Shown here: in pieces, positions 38,398-46,852 of the stretch
How positions within the stretch are numbered: the stretch's first letter is position 1
Layout of the letters: the number at the start of each line of letters is the position of its first letter
Origin: Pyrinomonadaceae bacterium
GTDB taxonomy: Bacteria > Acidobacteriota > Blastocatellia > Pyrinomonadales > Pyrinomonadaceae
Direction of reading: 5' to 3'
DNA length: 64,000 nt
Assembly (NCBI GenBank): GCA_019186825.1
Contig: JABARP010000006.1
Location: 62,001-126,000 of the forward strand
Notes under the pieces: generated by a model
Databases searched by the model: none
Told to the model about the DNA's origin: nothing
The model's input: only the letters and a program-made list of their open reading frames with translations
Position numbers and translations under genes: made by a program

Positions 38398-39282
38398 ATG
38401 CGCGAGGACATTATCAACACATATCCGGAAACGACAGAATTCGACCGCCGCGAGTTCCTCGTACGGTCAATTTTTGCTGCCGGAACATTCGCTGCAGCCG
38501 TTATGCCGATCGCCGCGCAGACGCGGATCGTTACGGACAACAAAGGCCTTGTCGAAGGCGAGGTGAAGATCCCGGTCAAGGATGGCGAGCTTCCTGCGTA
38601 TCGGGCGATGCCGGAGAAAGGCAAGGACTTTCCGGTCGTTGTTGTCGTCCACGAGATCTTCGGCGTGCACGAATGGATACAGGATGTGTGCCGTCGTTTT
38701 GCAAAGCTCGGATACATGGCGGTCGCTCCGGCACTTTATGCTCGCCTCGGCGATGTCCATTCGATAAAAGATGCGGGCGAACTCAACCGGCAGATCTTCT
38801 CAAAGATCCCCGACACGGAATCGATGGCCGACATAGATGCGACATACGGCTGGGCCGCAAAGAACAAGGGCAGTAAGAAGAAGATCTCGATCACAGGATT
38901 TTGCTGGGGCGGCCGCATCGTTTGGATGTATGCGGCACACAACCCGAAATTAAAAGCAGGAGCCGCGTGGTACGGCCGTGTCGTCCCGACCGAACGCTCA
39001 CCCGTGAACGATGCCCAGCCGAAGTCGCCAATTGACTTTGCAAAGGATATGAAACCTCCTGTCATCGGCTTTTACGGCGGGCTTGATAAGGGAATTACGC
39101 TCGACGGCGTCCAGCGTATGCAGGAAGAACTGAAGAAAGGGAAGTCCGGTTCTGAGATCCTTGTATTCCCGAATGCAGACCACGGCTTTCATGCCGACTA
39201 TCGTGCAAGTTACAATAAGCAAGCTTCCGACGAGGCCTGGGAAAAACTGCTCGCGTGGTTCAAGAAGCACGGAGCAAGGTAA
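38398..39282 (+). CDS. Dienelactone hydrolase family protein with Tat-like signal
   Basis: The 294-residue protein has a twin-arginine motif (DRREFLVRS) followed by a hydrophobic segment, so it is probably exported by the Tat system. The alpha/beta hydrolase core shows HEIFGVHEW, the nucleophile Cys in GFCWGG and the catalytic His in DHGFH, matching dienelactone hydrolase. It hydrolyses lactones or esters; the natural substrate is unknown. A GAGG motif lies about 11 bases before the ATG. It is convergent with nothing and followed closely by the DUF6941 gene. Confidence 0.87.
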   Translation: MREDIINTYPETTEFDRREFLVRSIFAAGTFAAAVMPIAAQTRIVTDNKGLVEGEVKIPVKDGELPAYRAMPEKGKDFPVVVVVHEIFGVHEWIQDVCRRFAKLGYMAVAPALYARLGDVHSIKDAGELNRQIFSKIPDTESMADIDATYGWAAKNKGSKKKISITGFCWGGRIVWMYAAHNPKLKAGAAWYGRVVPTERSPVNDAQPKSPIDFAKDMKPPVIGFYGGLDKGITLDGVQRMQEELKKGKSGSEILVFPNADHGFHADYRASYNKQASDEAWEKLLAWFKKHGAR

Positions 39283-39287
39283 ATTTA

Positions 39288-39722
39288 ATGCAAACTGAAA
39301 AACTCACGCTCGAATACACCTTGCTCTGCGACGATGTCCGTATCGAGATGGGCAATAAGATCTCGCTGATGGGAATTTTCCAGAACATCATGGTCGAGAA
39401 GCTGCCCGTCTCGCTCATTAAGTTCGCCGTGATCAATCACTGGCGAGGTGAGGGAAATCACCGCACGGAGATCCGTATACTCTCGCCGGATAAGAACAAT
39501 CTCGTCGTAACTTCACAGCCGACGACCATCGAGCTTGCGCCGGGCGGATTTACCGACAATGTGAGCTTTTTTGTGAACGTCGTCTTCCCGGACGCAGGAA
39601 CTTATTGGATCCAGACCGTTGCGAATGAGGTCGTCCTCGATGAACTTCCGCTGATCGTTACCGACCAGGCGAATCTGACCGCCCTCCAACATCCTGAAGA
39701 AATAACCGAAACGATCAATTAG
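39288..39722 (+). CDS. DUF6941 family protein
   Basis: The 144-residue protein contains LCDDVRIEMGNKISLMGIFQ, the recognisable DUF6941 motif, and several beta strands. It has no signal peptide or membrane segment. Its function is unknown. The start is at MQTEKLTLEYTLLCD, since the longer frame would overlap the hydrolase. It lies in the same unit as the dienelactone hydrolase gene. Confidence 0.8.
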   Translation: MQTEKLTLEYTLLCDDVRIEMGNKISLMGIFQNIMVEKLPVSLIKFAVINHWRGEGNHRTEIRILSPDKNNLVVTSQPTTIELAPGGFTDNVSFFVNVVFPDAGTYWIQTVANEVVLDELPLIVTDQANLTALQHPEEITETIN

Positions 39723-39784
39723 TTCTGTGATATCGTGAACCGTTGATCAGGCATCAAAATCGTTGCGCCGATGGGCGCCCGTAG

Positions 39785-39860
39785 TTTTGTGCATTCTGTG
39801 CGTTTTGTGCATTTTGTATCAATTCGTGCATTCTTTGTCGATCTGTGCATTTTGGGCTCC
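39785..39860. repeat. Degenerate GTGCATT repeats
   Basis: The motif GTGCATTnTGTGC and close variants recur in the space before the acid phosphatase gene. The pattern is short, imperfect and of unknown role. Confidence 0.55.
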
Positions 39861-39881
39861 AAATTCGGAGAGCGAATAAAC

Positions 39882-39909
39882 TATAATCGTTTTCGGCTCG
39901 AAGAAAACG
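39882..39909 (+). promoter_or_regulatory. -10 box followed by a leader hairpin
   Basis: A TATAAT is followed at once by CGTTTTC and its complement GAAAACG around an 8-base loop, then TTTTATTT before the ATG. The transcript would begin with a small terminator-like hairpin. Confidence 0.45.
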
Positions 39910-39926
39910 AGCGTTTTATTTGACCT

Positions 39927-40763
39927 ATGAGACTTAAGATCCTTGCTCTTGCATTCACGATCGCGACCGCGGCATCGACGGGGACCTATTTTGCGACCGA
40001 TTCTTCCGCGCAGAAGGCTGCACCGGCGGCTGATAATTCGTACCAGATCTCGGGCGTGCTCTATATGCAGAAGGCGGGCGAATATCGCGCTCTCTGCTAT
40101 CAGGCGTTCAACATCGCACGGCTGCGGCTCGATGCTGACTTTGATAAGAAGAATCTCAAGAAACTGCCCAAAGCGATGCGTAAAATGCCGCGTGCGATCA
40201 TGGTCGATATCGACGAGACGGTGCTCGATAATTCACCGGCTCAGGCTTATGGGATCAAGAACAACAAGAGCTTTAACCTCGCGGATTGGTACGCATGGGG
40301 CGATATGCGAAAGGCGAAAGCCATTCCGGGCGCGGTCGATTTTTTGAATTACGCTCATTCGCGCGGCGTCAAGATCTTTTACGTTTCGAATCGCGACGAA
40401 GTGCAAAAGGCCGCGACGATGGACAATCTCAAAAAGGTCGGATTTGAAGACATCACGGACGCAAACGTGATGCTCCGCCAGAAGGAATCAAGCAAGGAAG
40501 CTCGCCGCGACATCATCCGCAAGAATTACCGCATCGTGATGCAGATCGGCGACAACCTCGATGACTTTTCGAACGTGTTTGAGAAGAAATCGGTTGAGGA
40601 TCGCTTCTCGGAGGTCGATAAAGCTCGAGAGCATTTTGGGAAAGACTATATCGCGCTACCCAACGCGATGTACGGCACCTGGGAAAGCGCGATCTATGGC
40701 TATCAGCGACTAACGGATGCACAAAAAGCCGAGAAACGCCTCAACGCTCTCGAAATGCCGTAA
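39927..40763 (+). CDS. Class B/e(P4)-like acid phosphatase (HAD family)
   Basis: The 278-residue protein has a signal peptide (hydrophobic to about residue 22) and lacks the lipobox Cys that e(P4) lipoproteins have. The HAD motif MVDIDETVLDN gives the nucleophile D94 and D96, and FYVSNRD and the C-terminal MQIGDNLDDF fit motifs II-IV. It probably works in the periplasm as a phosphomonoesterase on nucleotides. It is monocistronic. Confidence 0.87.
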   Translation: MRLKILALAFTIATAASTGTYFATDSSAQKAAPAADNSYQISGVLYMQKAGEYRALCYQAFNIARLRLDADFDKKNLKKLPKAMRKMPRAIMVDIDETVLDNSPAQAYGIKNNKSFNLADWYAWGDMRKAKAIPGAVDFLNYAHSRGVKIFYVSNRDEVQKAATMDNLKKVGFEDITDANVMLRQKESSKEARRDIIRKNYRIVMQIGDNLDDFSNVFEKKSVEDRFSEVDKAREHFGKDYIALPNAMYGTWESAIYGYQRLTDAQKAEKRLNALEMP

Positions 40764-40772
40764 ACGAGGATT

Positions 40773-41278
40773 CTAGCGAAGGCCGTACAGGCAAAGTACG
40801 GCCGCCCAGCCGGAGGGCAGTATTGTCGGAGGTTCGGTCAATTCGTCCGCTGCGGCGAGCATCCGCTCCAAGATGTACTTGGAGTTCCAGAAGGCGAGAA
40901 GCACCGGAGTAGTTACCTCGAACCAGTTCTCATTGGTTTCCGAGTCCTCGAATTTTCGGCTGAGAGCTGTGCTGGTTATTTGGATGTACCAAGGATCGAG
41001 CTCGCGTGAATCGGGCGCAAGCTTTTGAAGAGTTCGTCCGCGGAGCCGATCAAGGAAGTCATTATAAAGACCTTGAAACTCTGATGATAAAACCTGTAAA
41101 CGAGGTCGGGCTCTTCTTTGCGAAACCAGGCAAGCACTCTTTCGATCGTCTCACGATGGGTCTTGATATTGTTCAAAAGTTGGCCAGCCAGGGCGTGTTG
41201 CTTCTGAAAGGCCGCGTCCAGCTCTTTCAATATCTCTTCCCTCGATCTCTTTACTTTTTGGGGTGCGGGCTCATTCAT
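40773..41278 (-). pseudogene. Conserved protein gene with a single-base frameshift
   Basis: Two adjacent frames on the minus strand join into one 168-residue protein if one T is added near 41065-41070. The first frame encodes MNEPAPQKVKRSREEILKEL and onward to VYRFYHQSFKVF. The second continues YNDFLDRLRGRTLQKLAPDS and ends LPSGWAAVLCLYGLR. I recognise both halves as one conserved acidobacterial/cyanobacterial family with unknown function. The break may be a real mutation or an assembly error in the short A/T run. The total length of 506 bases is one short of a multiple of three. Confidence 0.75.
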
Positions 41279-41414
41279 ACGAAAAGGGTGTTGATAAGGC
41301 AATTATACGTTCATCCACTTCGGAGGCGCGAGACCGGAGGATCGTTTAACGATCTGAGAGCCGATCTATCTTTTCGTAGCGTTTCGCACGAGGCTGTGGC
41401 AATATAACTTGCGA

Positions 41415-42395
41415 ATGAGGATACTTGTAACAGGTGGAGCGGGGTTTATCGGGTCGCATCTTTGCGAGAGGCTGATCGCGGATGGTGCGGAGGTGATCTG
41501 TCTCGATAATTTCTTTACGGGGCGAAAGGCGAATATCGAGCATCTTCTCGCGAACCCGAATTTCGAGCTTGTTCGGCACGACGTAACGCAGCCGATACTG
41601 CTCGAGGTCGATCAAATATACAATCTCGCGTGTCCCGCGTCGCCCGTGCATTATCAGTACAATCCGATCAAGACCGTCAAGACGAACGTGATGGGCACGA
41701 TCAATATGCTCGGCCTCGCAAAACGCGTTAAGGCGAGGATCCTGCAGGCATCGACGAGCGAGATTTACGGTGATCCGATCGAGCATCCGCAGACGGAAAG
41801 CTACTGGGGCAACGTGAATCCGATCGGCCTTAGAAGCTGCTATGACGAGGGCAAACGGGTCGCCGAGACTTTGATGATGGATTATCATCGCCAGAGCGGC
41901 GTCGATACGCGTATCGTGCGTATTTTCAACACTTACGGGACGCGAATGCTCGAGAATGACGGCCGCGTCGTGTCGAATTTCATCGTTCAGGCGCTTCGCG
42001 GCGAAAAGCTCACGATCTATGGCGATGGCTCACAGACGCGTTCGTTCTGCTATGTCAGCGACCTTGTGGACGGCATCGTCCGGCTGATGAATACCGAGGC
42101 CGAAGACATTCACACGCCCGTAAATATCGGCAATCCGGGCGAATTCACGATGAACGAACTTGCCGAGAAGGTCGGCGAGATCATCGGCCGAAAGGTCGCG
42201 ATCGACTACCTGCCTTTGCCGCAGGACGACCCGAAACAACGCCAGCCGAACATCGAACGCGCAAAAGCTCTGCTCGGCTGGGAGCCGAAAGTCGCACTCG
42301 ACGAGGGCCTGAAGAAAACGGTCGCCTCTTTTTGCCGAAGCTATCGGAACCGGTTCAGCCGCCGTAAGCAAATGACCCGTTCGTTAAAGAGTTAA
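41415..42395 (+). CDS. NAD-dependent epimerase, UDP-glucuronate decarboxylase type
   Basis: The 326-residue SDR protein has [10 protein letters not shown] at the N-terminus and the catalytic Y143xxxK147 in SCYDEGKR, as in UDP-glucuronate decarboxylase (UXS). [11 protein letters not shown] and [15 protein letters not shown] also fit UXS. It would make UDP-xylose from UDP-glucuronate for cell-surface glycans. A TTG six bases earlier could serve as start, but the ATG is preferred. TATAAC ends six bases before the ATG, so the message may be leaderless. Confidence 0.87.
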   Translation: MRILVTGGAGFIGSHLCERLIADGAEVICLDNFFTGRKANIEHLLANPNFELVRHDVTQPILLEVDQIYNLACPASPVHYQYNPIKTVKTNVMGTINMLGLAKRVKARILQASTSEIYGDPIEHPQTESYWGNVNPIGLRSCYDEGKRVAETLMMDYHRQSGVDTRIVRIFNTYGTRMLENDGRVVSNFIVQALRGEKLTIYGDGSQTRSFCYVSDLVDGIVRLMNTEAEDIHTPVNIGNPGEFTMNELAEKVGEIIGRKVAIDYLPLPQDDPKQRQPNIERAKALLGWEPKVALDEGLKKTVASFCRSYRNRFSRRKQMTRSLKS

Positions 42396-42412
42396 GCTCG
42401 CTACTACTCATT

Positions 42413-42454
42413 CGACCAATTATCAGTTACTAATTATTAATTGCTAATTGGTCG
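42413..42454. repeat. 10-bp inverted repeat between the two epimerase genes
   Basis: CGACCAATTA and TAATTGGTCG are perfect reverse complements with an A/T-rich 22-base loop, in the 86-bp gap. No T run follows, so it is not an ordinary terminator. Confidence 0.6.
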
Positions 42455-42481
42455 GAAGAATGGCGAAGATCGAGAATCATT

Positions 42482-43474
42482 ATGAAGACTCTTATCACCG
42501 GCGGTGCCGGATTCATCGGAAGCCACCTTGCGGACAAGCTGCTTGCCGAAGGCAATGAAGTTACGGTCATTGACGATCTCTCGACCGGGCGATATGCGAA
42601 CGTCGCTCATCTTGAGGACAAGCCGGGCTTTCGTCTGCTGATCGACACGGTCCTGAACGCGAAGCTGATGGAGAACCTCATTCGCGATACGGACCGCGTC
42701 TATCACATGGCGAGTGCGGTCGGCGTGCGGCTCATAATGGAGCGGCCTGTGCAGACGATCGAGACGATCTTTCGCGGGACAGATGTCGTGCTCGGTTTCT
42801 GTTCGCGATATCGCAAACGCGTACTTGTGCCGAGCACGTCGGAAGTTTACGGCAAAGGCGTTTCGGTGCCTTTTCGCGAAGAGGACGATCTGCTCACGGG
42901 TGCGACCGACAAGCATCGCTGGGCGTATGCCTGTGCGAAGACGCTCGATGAATTCCTAGCTCTTGCACACTGGAAGGAAACGCAGCTTCCTGTGGTCGTC
43001 GTTCGGCTGTTCAATACGGTTGGCCCGCGGCAGACGGGACAATACGGAATGGTCGTGCCGCGTTTTGTGCAGGCCGCGTTAAAGAATGAGCCGATCTCGG
43101 TCTATGGCGACGGCGAACAGCGGCGTTGCTTCGGCCACGTGGCGGACGTTGTCGGCGGCTTAACGCAGCTGCTCGATAACCCGAGCTGTTTCGGCGAGGT
43201 CATCAACCTCGGCAACAACGAAGAGATCTCGATAAACGGCCTTGCAAAACGCGCGATCGAGCTGACGGCAAGCACTAGCGAGATCAGGCATCTGACATAC
43301 GACGAGGTGTTCGGTGCGGGCTTTGAGGATATGGCACGCCGCGTTCCGAGCCTCGAAAAGGCCGAGCGTCTTATCGGTTATAAGCCAACCCGAACCCTGG
43401 ATGACATCATCAATGATGTTGCTGCCGAATTTCGACGCGAAAGGCCGGATAGTTCACAAAATGCTAAAGCGTAA
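42482..43474 (+). CDS. NAD-dependent epimerase/dehydratase family protein
   Basis: The 330-residue SDR protein has [20 protein letters not shown] and a catalytic YACAK (Y and K). It is more distant from UDP-glucuronate decarboxylases than its upstream neighbour and resembles UDP-glucose 4-epimerase-like proteins. It probably acts on a nucleotide sugar. Its 3' end overlaps the next gene by 14 bases. Confidence 0.85.
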   Translation: MKTLITGGAGFIGSHLADKLLAEGNEVTVIDDLSTGRYANVAHLEDKPGFRLLIDTVLNAKLMENLIRDTDRVYHMASAVGVRLIMERPVQTIETIFRGTDVVLGFCSRYRKRVLVPSTSEVYGKGVSVPFREEDDLLTGATDKHRWAYACAKTLDEFLALAHWKETQLPVVVVRLFNTVGPRQTGQYGMVVPRFVQAALKNEPISVYGDGEQRRCFGHVADVVGGLTQLLDNPSCFGEVINLGNNEEISINGLAKRAIELTASTSEIRHLTYDEVFGAGFEDMARRVPSLEKAERLIGYKPTRTLDDIINDVAAEFRRERPDSSQNAKA

Positions 43475-44087
43475 GGTATTTTTCATCATTCTCGCGATCG
43501 GGCTTGTCTTTCCGCTCGCTGCGTTCGCACAGTCGAGCGGTGTAAAGGGCCGCGTTCGCGACATCGATTACAAGTCGATACCGAATGTCGAAGTTTCGGC
43601 ACGCGTTGACGGAAAGGTCGTAAGGTCAACGAAGTCGGACAGCAAGGGGCGTTTTACGCTCGCTCTCGAACCGGGAACGTATAACATTGCGTTCGATGCG
43701 AAAGGTTACGGCACGGGCGTGAAATATGACGTCAAGGTCAAGGAAAATGACTTTCGCGACCTCGGCAGCAATCTGCTGATGACCCGCGACCAAGGCGCAC
43801 TCGTTTTGGTCAAGGGAATTGTTTTTGATAACGCCAACCTGAGCGTACGCCAGGCCCCGGTCGATCTTTACGAAGTCAGAAGCGACGGCTCGACACGAAA
43901 GCTGCAGACGGTCTATACGAATGCGGCGGGCGAATTCGAATTCAACGGGCTTATGAATGTGGCAAAGGTACGTGTTACCGCTTCTGCACGGGGCGTTTCG
44001 GCTTCGAAAGATCTCGATACGGATTCTCCGCAAGTTTATCGCACCGTCATCAAGCTTCCGCTCGAACACGAAAAGCCGGATCATTGA
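43461..44087 (+). CDS. Secreted protein with carboxypeptidase regulatory-like domains
   Basis: The 208-residue protein has a signal peptide (ILAIGLVFPLAAFAQ). It then has two beta-sandwich repeats, KGRVRDIDYKSIPNVEVSAR at about 30-110 and VKGIVFDNANLSVRQAPVDL at about 118-200, of the CarboxypepD_reg type. It probably mediates surface binding or structure in the periplasm. It overlaps the epimerase gene by 14 bases and is the last gene of the nucleotide-sugar unit. A bidirectional terminator follows. Confidence 0.78.
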   Translation: MLKRKVFFIILAIGLVFPLAAFAQSSGVKGRVRDIDYKSIPNVEVSARVDGKVVRSTKSDSKGRFTLALEPGTYNIAFDAKGYGTGVKYDVKVKENDFRDLGSNLLMTRDQGALVLVKGIVFDNANLSVRQAPVDLYEVRSDGSTRKLQTVYTNAAGEFEFNGLMNVAKVRVTASARGVSASKDLDTDSPQVYRTVIKLPLEHEKPDH

Positions 44088-44125
44088 TCGCAAGGTCTCC
44101 GACGGAAAGTCATACGAATCGCAGT

Positions 44126-44156
44126 AAAAAGCGGCCTTTCGGCCGCCTTTTTGTTT
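44126..44156. terminator. Bidirectional intrinsic terminator
   Basis: AAAAAGCGGCC, TTTC loop and GGCCGC are followed by CTTTTTG, and an A run precedes the stem. It terminates the plus-strand glycan unit and the convergent secreted-protein gene. Confidence 0.85.
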
Positions 44157-44176
44157 TGACCAAGAGAGAACCCGAA

Positions 44177-45073
44177 CTAATCGCCGAGCATTCTCATCGT
44201 GTAGTAGAACTGGCCGAAGTTCACGGCACCGGTCACGCGTACGCGAATACCGAACCTCAGCGACAGCTTCCTATTGAAGAGTTTGTTAATGACGCTGTCG
44301 GGTAGGCCGACCGCACGCCAATACGAACGTGAGAAACCACGGCCGCCGGCTCCCGCGTAGCTTCGGTACTCGCTGACAAAATCATTCGCGGCGAGCGTAC
44401 GGTTCACGAGGTTGCTGCCGGTGAGCGAGACCGTGTATTGTCCGTTCATCGGCTGGCCGGTCGATGGGTCGATGGCCAGCGGATCGTTGAGAGCCGTGCT
44501 GACAAAGGTTACGACCGGTGCGTAAAACGTCATATACGGACCGGGATTCCCGTTCGGGTCTGCCGCATCAAAGCCCGGGTAGTTGTTCGTCAACACATAG
44601 AGCGTATTCCCAAGCGTGTTCTTCGGGATCGTGTATTCCCAGGCCGGATCGTAAAGCACCTGCGTCTGGTTCATCGGAGCCGTCGGCGGGTTGTGAACGA
44701 TGCACTTGTCATCGGCGGCGAGCGTCAGACCAAGTTCGTCGAGCAGCACCTGCGGAGTACAGCTGTGATAGATATAGACCGTTCCGGCGTAGAGCGATCC
44801 GAGGAATCTCACGTTGTTGCCGAATGAATCCGGATCGTCATATGGCGACGGAATGGTAGCGAGGTTCGCAACACTTGGGTTAGCCGTCTTTGCACCGAAA
44901 GAGGGCAAAAGCGAGATCTCCTTTTTCGCCAACATGATCGGAGCTCGAGCCTCTGCACGGATCTGGTTCATCTCATCGCGCGAAAGGCGGCCGTCAGCAA
45001 GACGCTGCTGGCCGAATGCCGTCGCCGACATCGCCAGCGTTGCCGCAAATACGAGAATATTTCTGACTTTCAT
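44177..45073 (-). CDS. Secreted protein of unknown function
   Basis: The 298-residue precursor has a signal peptide ending AFGQQ. The mature part is rich in Pro, Tyr and Asn (YDDPDSFGNNVRFLG, TALNDPLAIDPSTGQP) and has two cysteines (HSCTPQV and DDKCIVHN) that could pair. No family is recognised. AGGAG lies a suitable distance before the ATG. It is divergent from the PD40/FG-GAP protein gene across a structured 335-bp region. Confidence 0.68.
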   Translation of the reverse strand: MKVRNILVFAATLAMSATAFGQQRLADGRLSRDEMNQIRAEARAPIMLAKKEISLLPSFGAKTANPSVANLATIPSPYDDPDSFGNNVRFLGSLYAGTVYIYHSCTPQVLLDELGLTLAADDKCIVHNPPTAPMNQTQVLYDPAWEYTIPKNTLGNTLYVLTNNYPGFDAADPNGNPGPYMTFYAPVVTFVSTALNDPLAIDPSTGQPMNGQYTVSLTGSNLVNRTLAANDFVSEYRSYAGAGGRGFSRSYWRAVGLPDSVINKLFNRKLSLRFGIRVRVTGAVNFGQFYYTMRMLGD

Positions 45074-45152
45074 CTAGTTATCTCCTGTTTTTATAGAAGC
45101 AAAATTGGGTTGTAGGAAGTTTTACTTCGACAACTAGACGGCCACGCCAATA

Positions 45153-45209
45153 CCTTTTGCTCAAATTCATCGGTCAATGTGACCGATATCAGCAATATCG
45201 GGCAAAAGG
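45153..45209. other. Nested and competing inverted repeats in the divergent intergenic region
   Basis: CCTTTTGC and GCAAAAGG are outer 8-base arms. Inside are ATCGGTCA-ATG-TGACCGAT and an overlapping CGATAT/ATATCG pair that cannot form at the same time. No T run follows. The rest of the 45074-45408 space, apart from the element at 45301-45368 and the SD before 45409, shows nothing recognisable. Confidence 0.55.
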
Positions 45210-45300
45210 AAGAAAAAACGAACATTTGAAGAACCTTTGTCAAGGATTCTGAGGTGCGGAAAGCGGTATTTTCGACGGTGTCGGAATCTTTTTTGAAATT

Positions 45301-45368
45301 GGAGCGGGATCAAAGTCGGTCATGAAAGCCTGGCTCTGCACCGTGCGGGCAAGGTCCGGACCCGCTCC
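45301..45368 (+). other. Large closed stem in the leader of the PD40 gene
   Basis: GGAGCGGG and CCCGCTCC are perfect 8-base arms enclosing 52 bases, 33 bases before the SD (AAGGAG) of the following gene. It could be a structured leader RNA of unknown class. Confidence 0.5.
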
Positions 45369-45408
45369 GATCGTTGAAATAGGCAGATCGCACTAAGGAG
45401 AAAACAAT

Positions 45409-46773
45409 ATGAACCGAATTATTCAAACCTTGATACTGTTAGCGGCATTGGCCGTTGGCATAACGACCGTCCTTGGGCAAAATTTTTCCGCGTGGTCGGA
45501 TCCGGTAAACATGGAATCGATCCCGGGTACAAGCACGGAATTCAACACACCATACGGCGACGGCTGTCCGATACAGGCTCCGGACGGCCTGAGCTTTTAC
45601 ATTGCGTCGAACCGTCCGGGCGGACTTGGCGGCCAGGATATCTGGGTCTCGACCCGCGCGACAATAAACTCGCCCTGGGGAGCGTTTGTGAATGTCGGTG
45701 CTCCGATCAACAGCGCGTCAGACGATTTTTGCCCGTCGCCTGCTCCCGGCAACAACTTCTTTTTCATTTCGACGAGGCCGGAGACAGGTGCCTGCGGCGG
45801 AGCCGATATCTATTACACGAAGAAAAAGAACGGCAATTGGCAGACGCCGGAAAATCTCGGCTGCGAGATCAACAGTCCGGGGACGGAGTGGAGCCCGTCA
45901 TATTTTCAGGATGAAGACGGCCACGGCGTGCTCTATTTTGCCAGCAACCGGCCGGACGGGCACACGCCGGGCGGCACCGACCTCGATATCTACTACACAG
46001 TTGATTTTGGGCCGGCTCAACTTGCACCGGGGGTGAACACTGAGTTTGACGATGCACGGCCGAATGTACGTCACGACGGACTCGAGATCGTTTTCGATTC
46101 GACGCGGCCGGGAACGCTCGGCGGCCCGGACGTTTGGACGGCAACGCGTTCAAGCACAAACTCGGATTGGGATGCTCCCGTACATCTTCCGGCACCGATC
46201 AACAGTGCGGCGGGCGACACGCGTGCATCGCTTTCGTGGGACGGCAAACAGATGGTCGTCGGTTCGAGTCGTCCGGGCAGCGAAATTGGGTCGAACGGAA
46301 ACCCGTCCGGCGATGTTTGGGTGATGACGCGAGAGAGGCTGCCGGATCCGAAATCAAGTGATACGGATTTTGACGGTGACGGGACCGCGGACCTCAGCGT
46401 CTTCCGCCCGTCGGAAGGTACGTGGTATGTGCTCGAAAGTAGCCAGGGCAACTACGTCGTGCAGCCTTTCGGAATGAGCGGCGACAAGCCTGTTCCGGGA
46501 GACTATGACGGCGACAACAAGACGGACTTTGCCGTATTCCGCCCAACGGATGGCTTCTGGTACATCCGCTACAGCTCGGATTCCTCAGTGCATTACACGC
46601 ATTGGGGCCTCGCAACCGACGTGCCCGCACCGGCAGATTATGACGGCGACGGCAAGACCGACATCGCGGTTTACCGCGGCGGAACGTGGTACATCGTCCG
46701 CAGTTCGGATGGTGCGATCGAATATCGCCAATTCGGAACGGGCAGTGACATTCCGGTCGCCTCTGCTCAATAG
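45409..46773 (+). CDS. Secreted PD40/WD40-like propeller with FG-GAP/VCBS repeats
   Basis: The 454-residue protein starts with a signal peptide (residues 1-23) and an SD AAGGAG. Residues 25-325 form PD40-like blades (for example LSFYIASNRPGGLGGQDIWV and GADIYYTKKKNGNWQTPENL). Residues 330-450 are three FG-GAP/VCBS repeats of the DFDGDGTADLSVFRPSEGTW type, with calcium-site DxDGDGxxD sequences. This arrangement is frequent in Blastocatellia. It is probably secreted or surface-attached, with unknown ligand. Confidence 0.86.
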   Translation: MNRIIQTLILLAALAVGITTVLGQNFSAWSDPVNMESIPGTSTEFNTPYGDGCPIQAPDGLSFYIASNRPGGLGGQDIWVSTRATINSPWGAFVNVGAPINSASDDFCPSPAPGNNFFFISTRPETGACGGADIYYTKKKNGNWQTPENLGCEINSPGTEWSPSYFQDEDGHGVLYFASNRPDGHTPGGTDLDIYYTVDFGPAQLAPGVNTEFDDARPNVRHDGLEIVFDSTRPGTLGGPDVWTATRSSTNSDWDAPVHLPAPINSAAGDTRASLSWDGKQMVVGSSRPGSEIGSNGNPSGDVWVMTRERLPDPKSSDTDFDGDGTADLSVFRPSEGTWYVLESSQGNYVVQPFGMSGDKPVPGDYDGDNKTDFAVFRPTDGFWYIRYSSDSSVHYTHWGLATDVPAPADYDGDGKTDIAVYRGGTWYIVRSSDGAIEYRQFGTGSDIPVASAQ

Positions 46774-46787
46774 CGGCCGGATCTTAG

Positions 46788-46839
46788 GCAGTTTGCCGCG
46801 TATCAAGCCAGCGAGGCGGCAAACTGCATTTTTCTTTTT
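46788..46839 (+). terminator. Intrinsic terminator after the PD40 gene
   Basis: A perfect 12-base stem (GCAGTTTGCCGC and GCGGCAAACTGC) is followed by ATTTTTCTTTTTG. Confidence 0.9.
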
Positions 46840-46852
46840 GCAGGCGAAAACG

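Noticed and set aside
40976-41302. A stand-alone 108-residue protein
   Set aside because: Its last residues do not fit the family, while the next frame continues with the expected C-terminus, so it is one half of a frameshifted gene.
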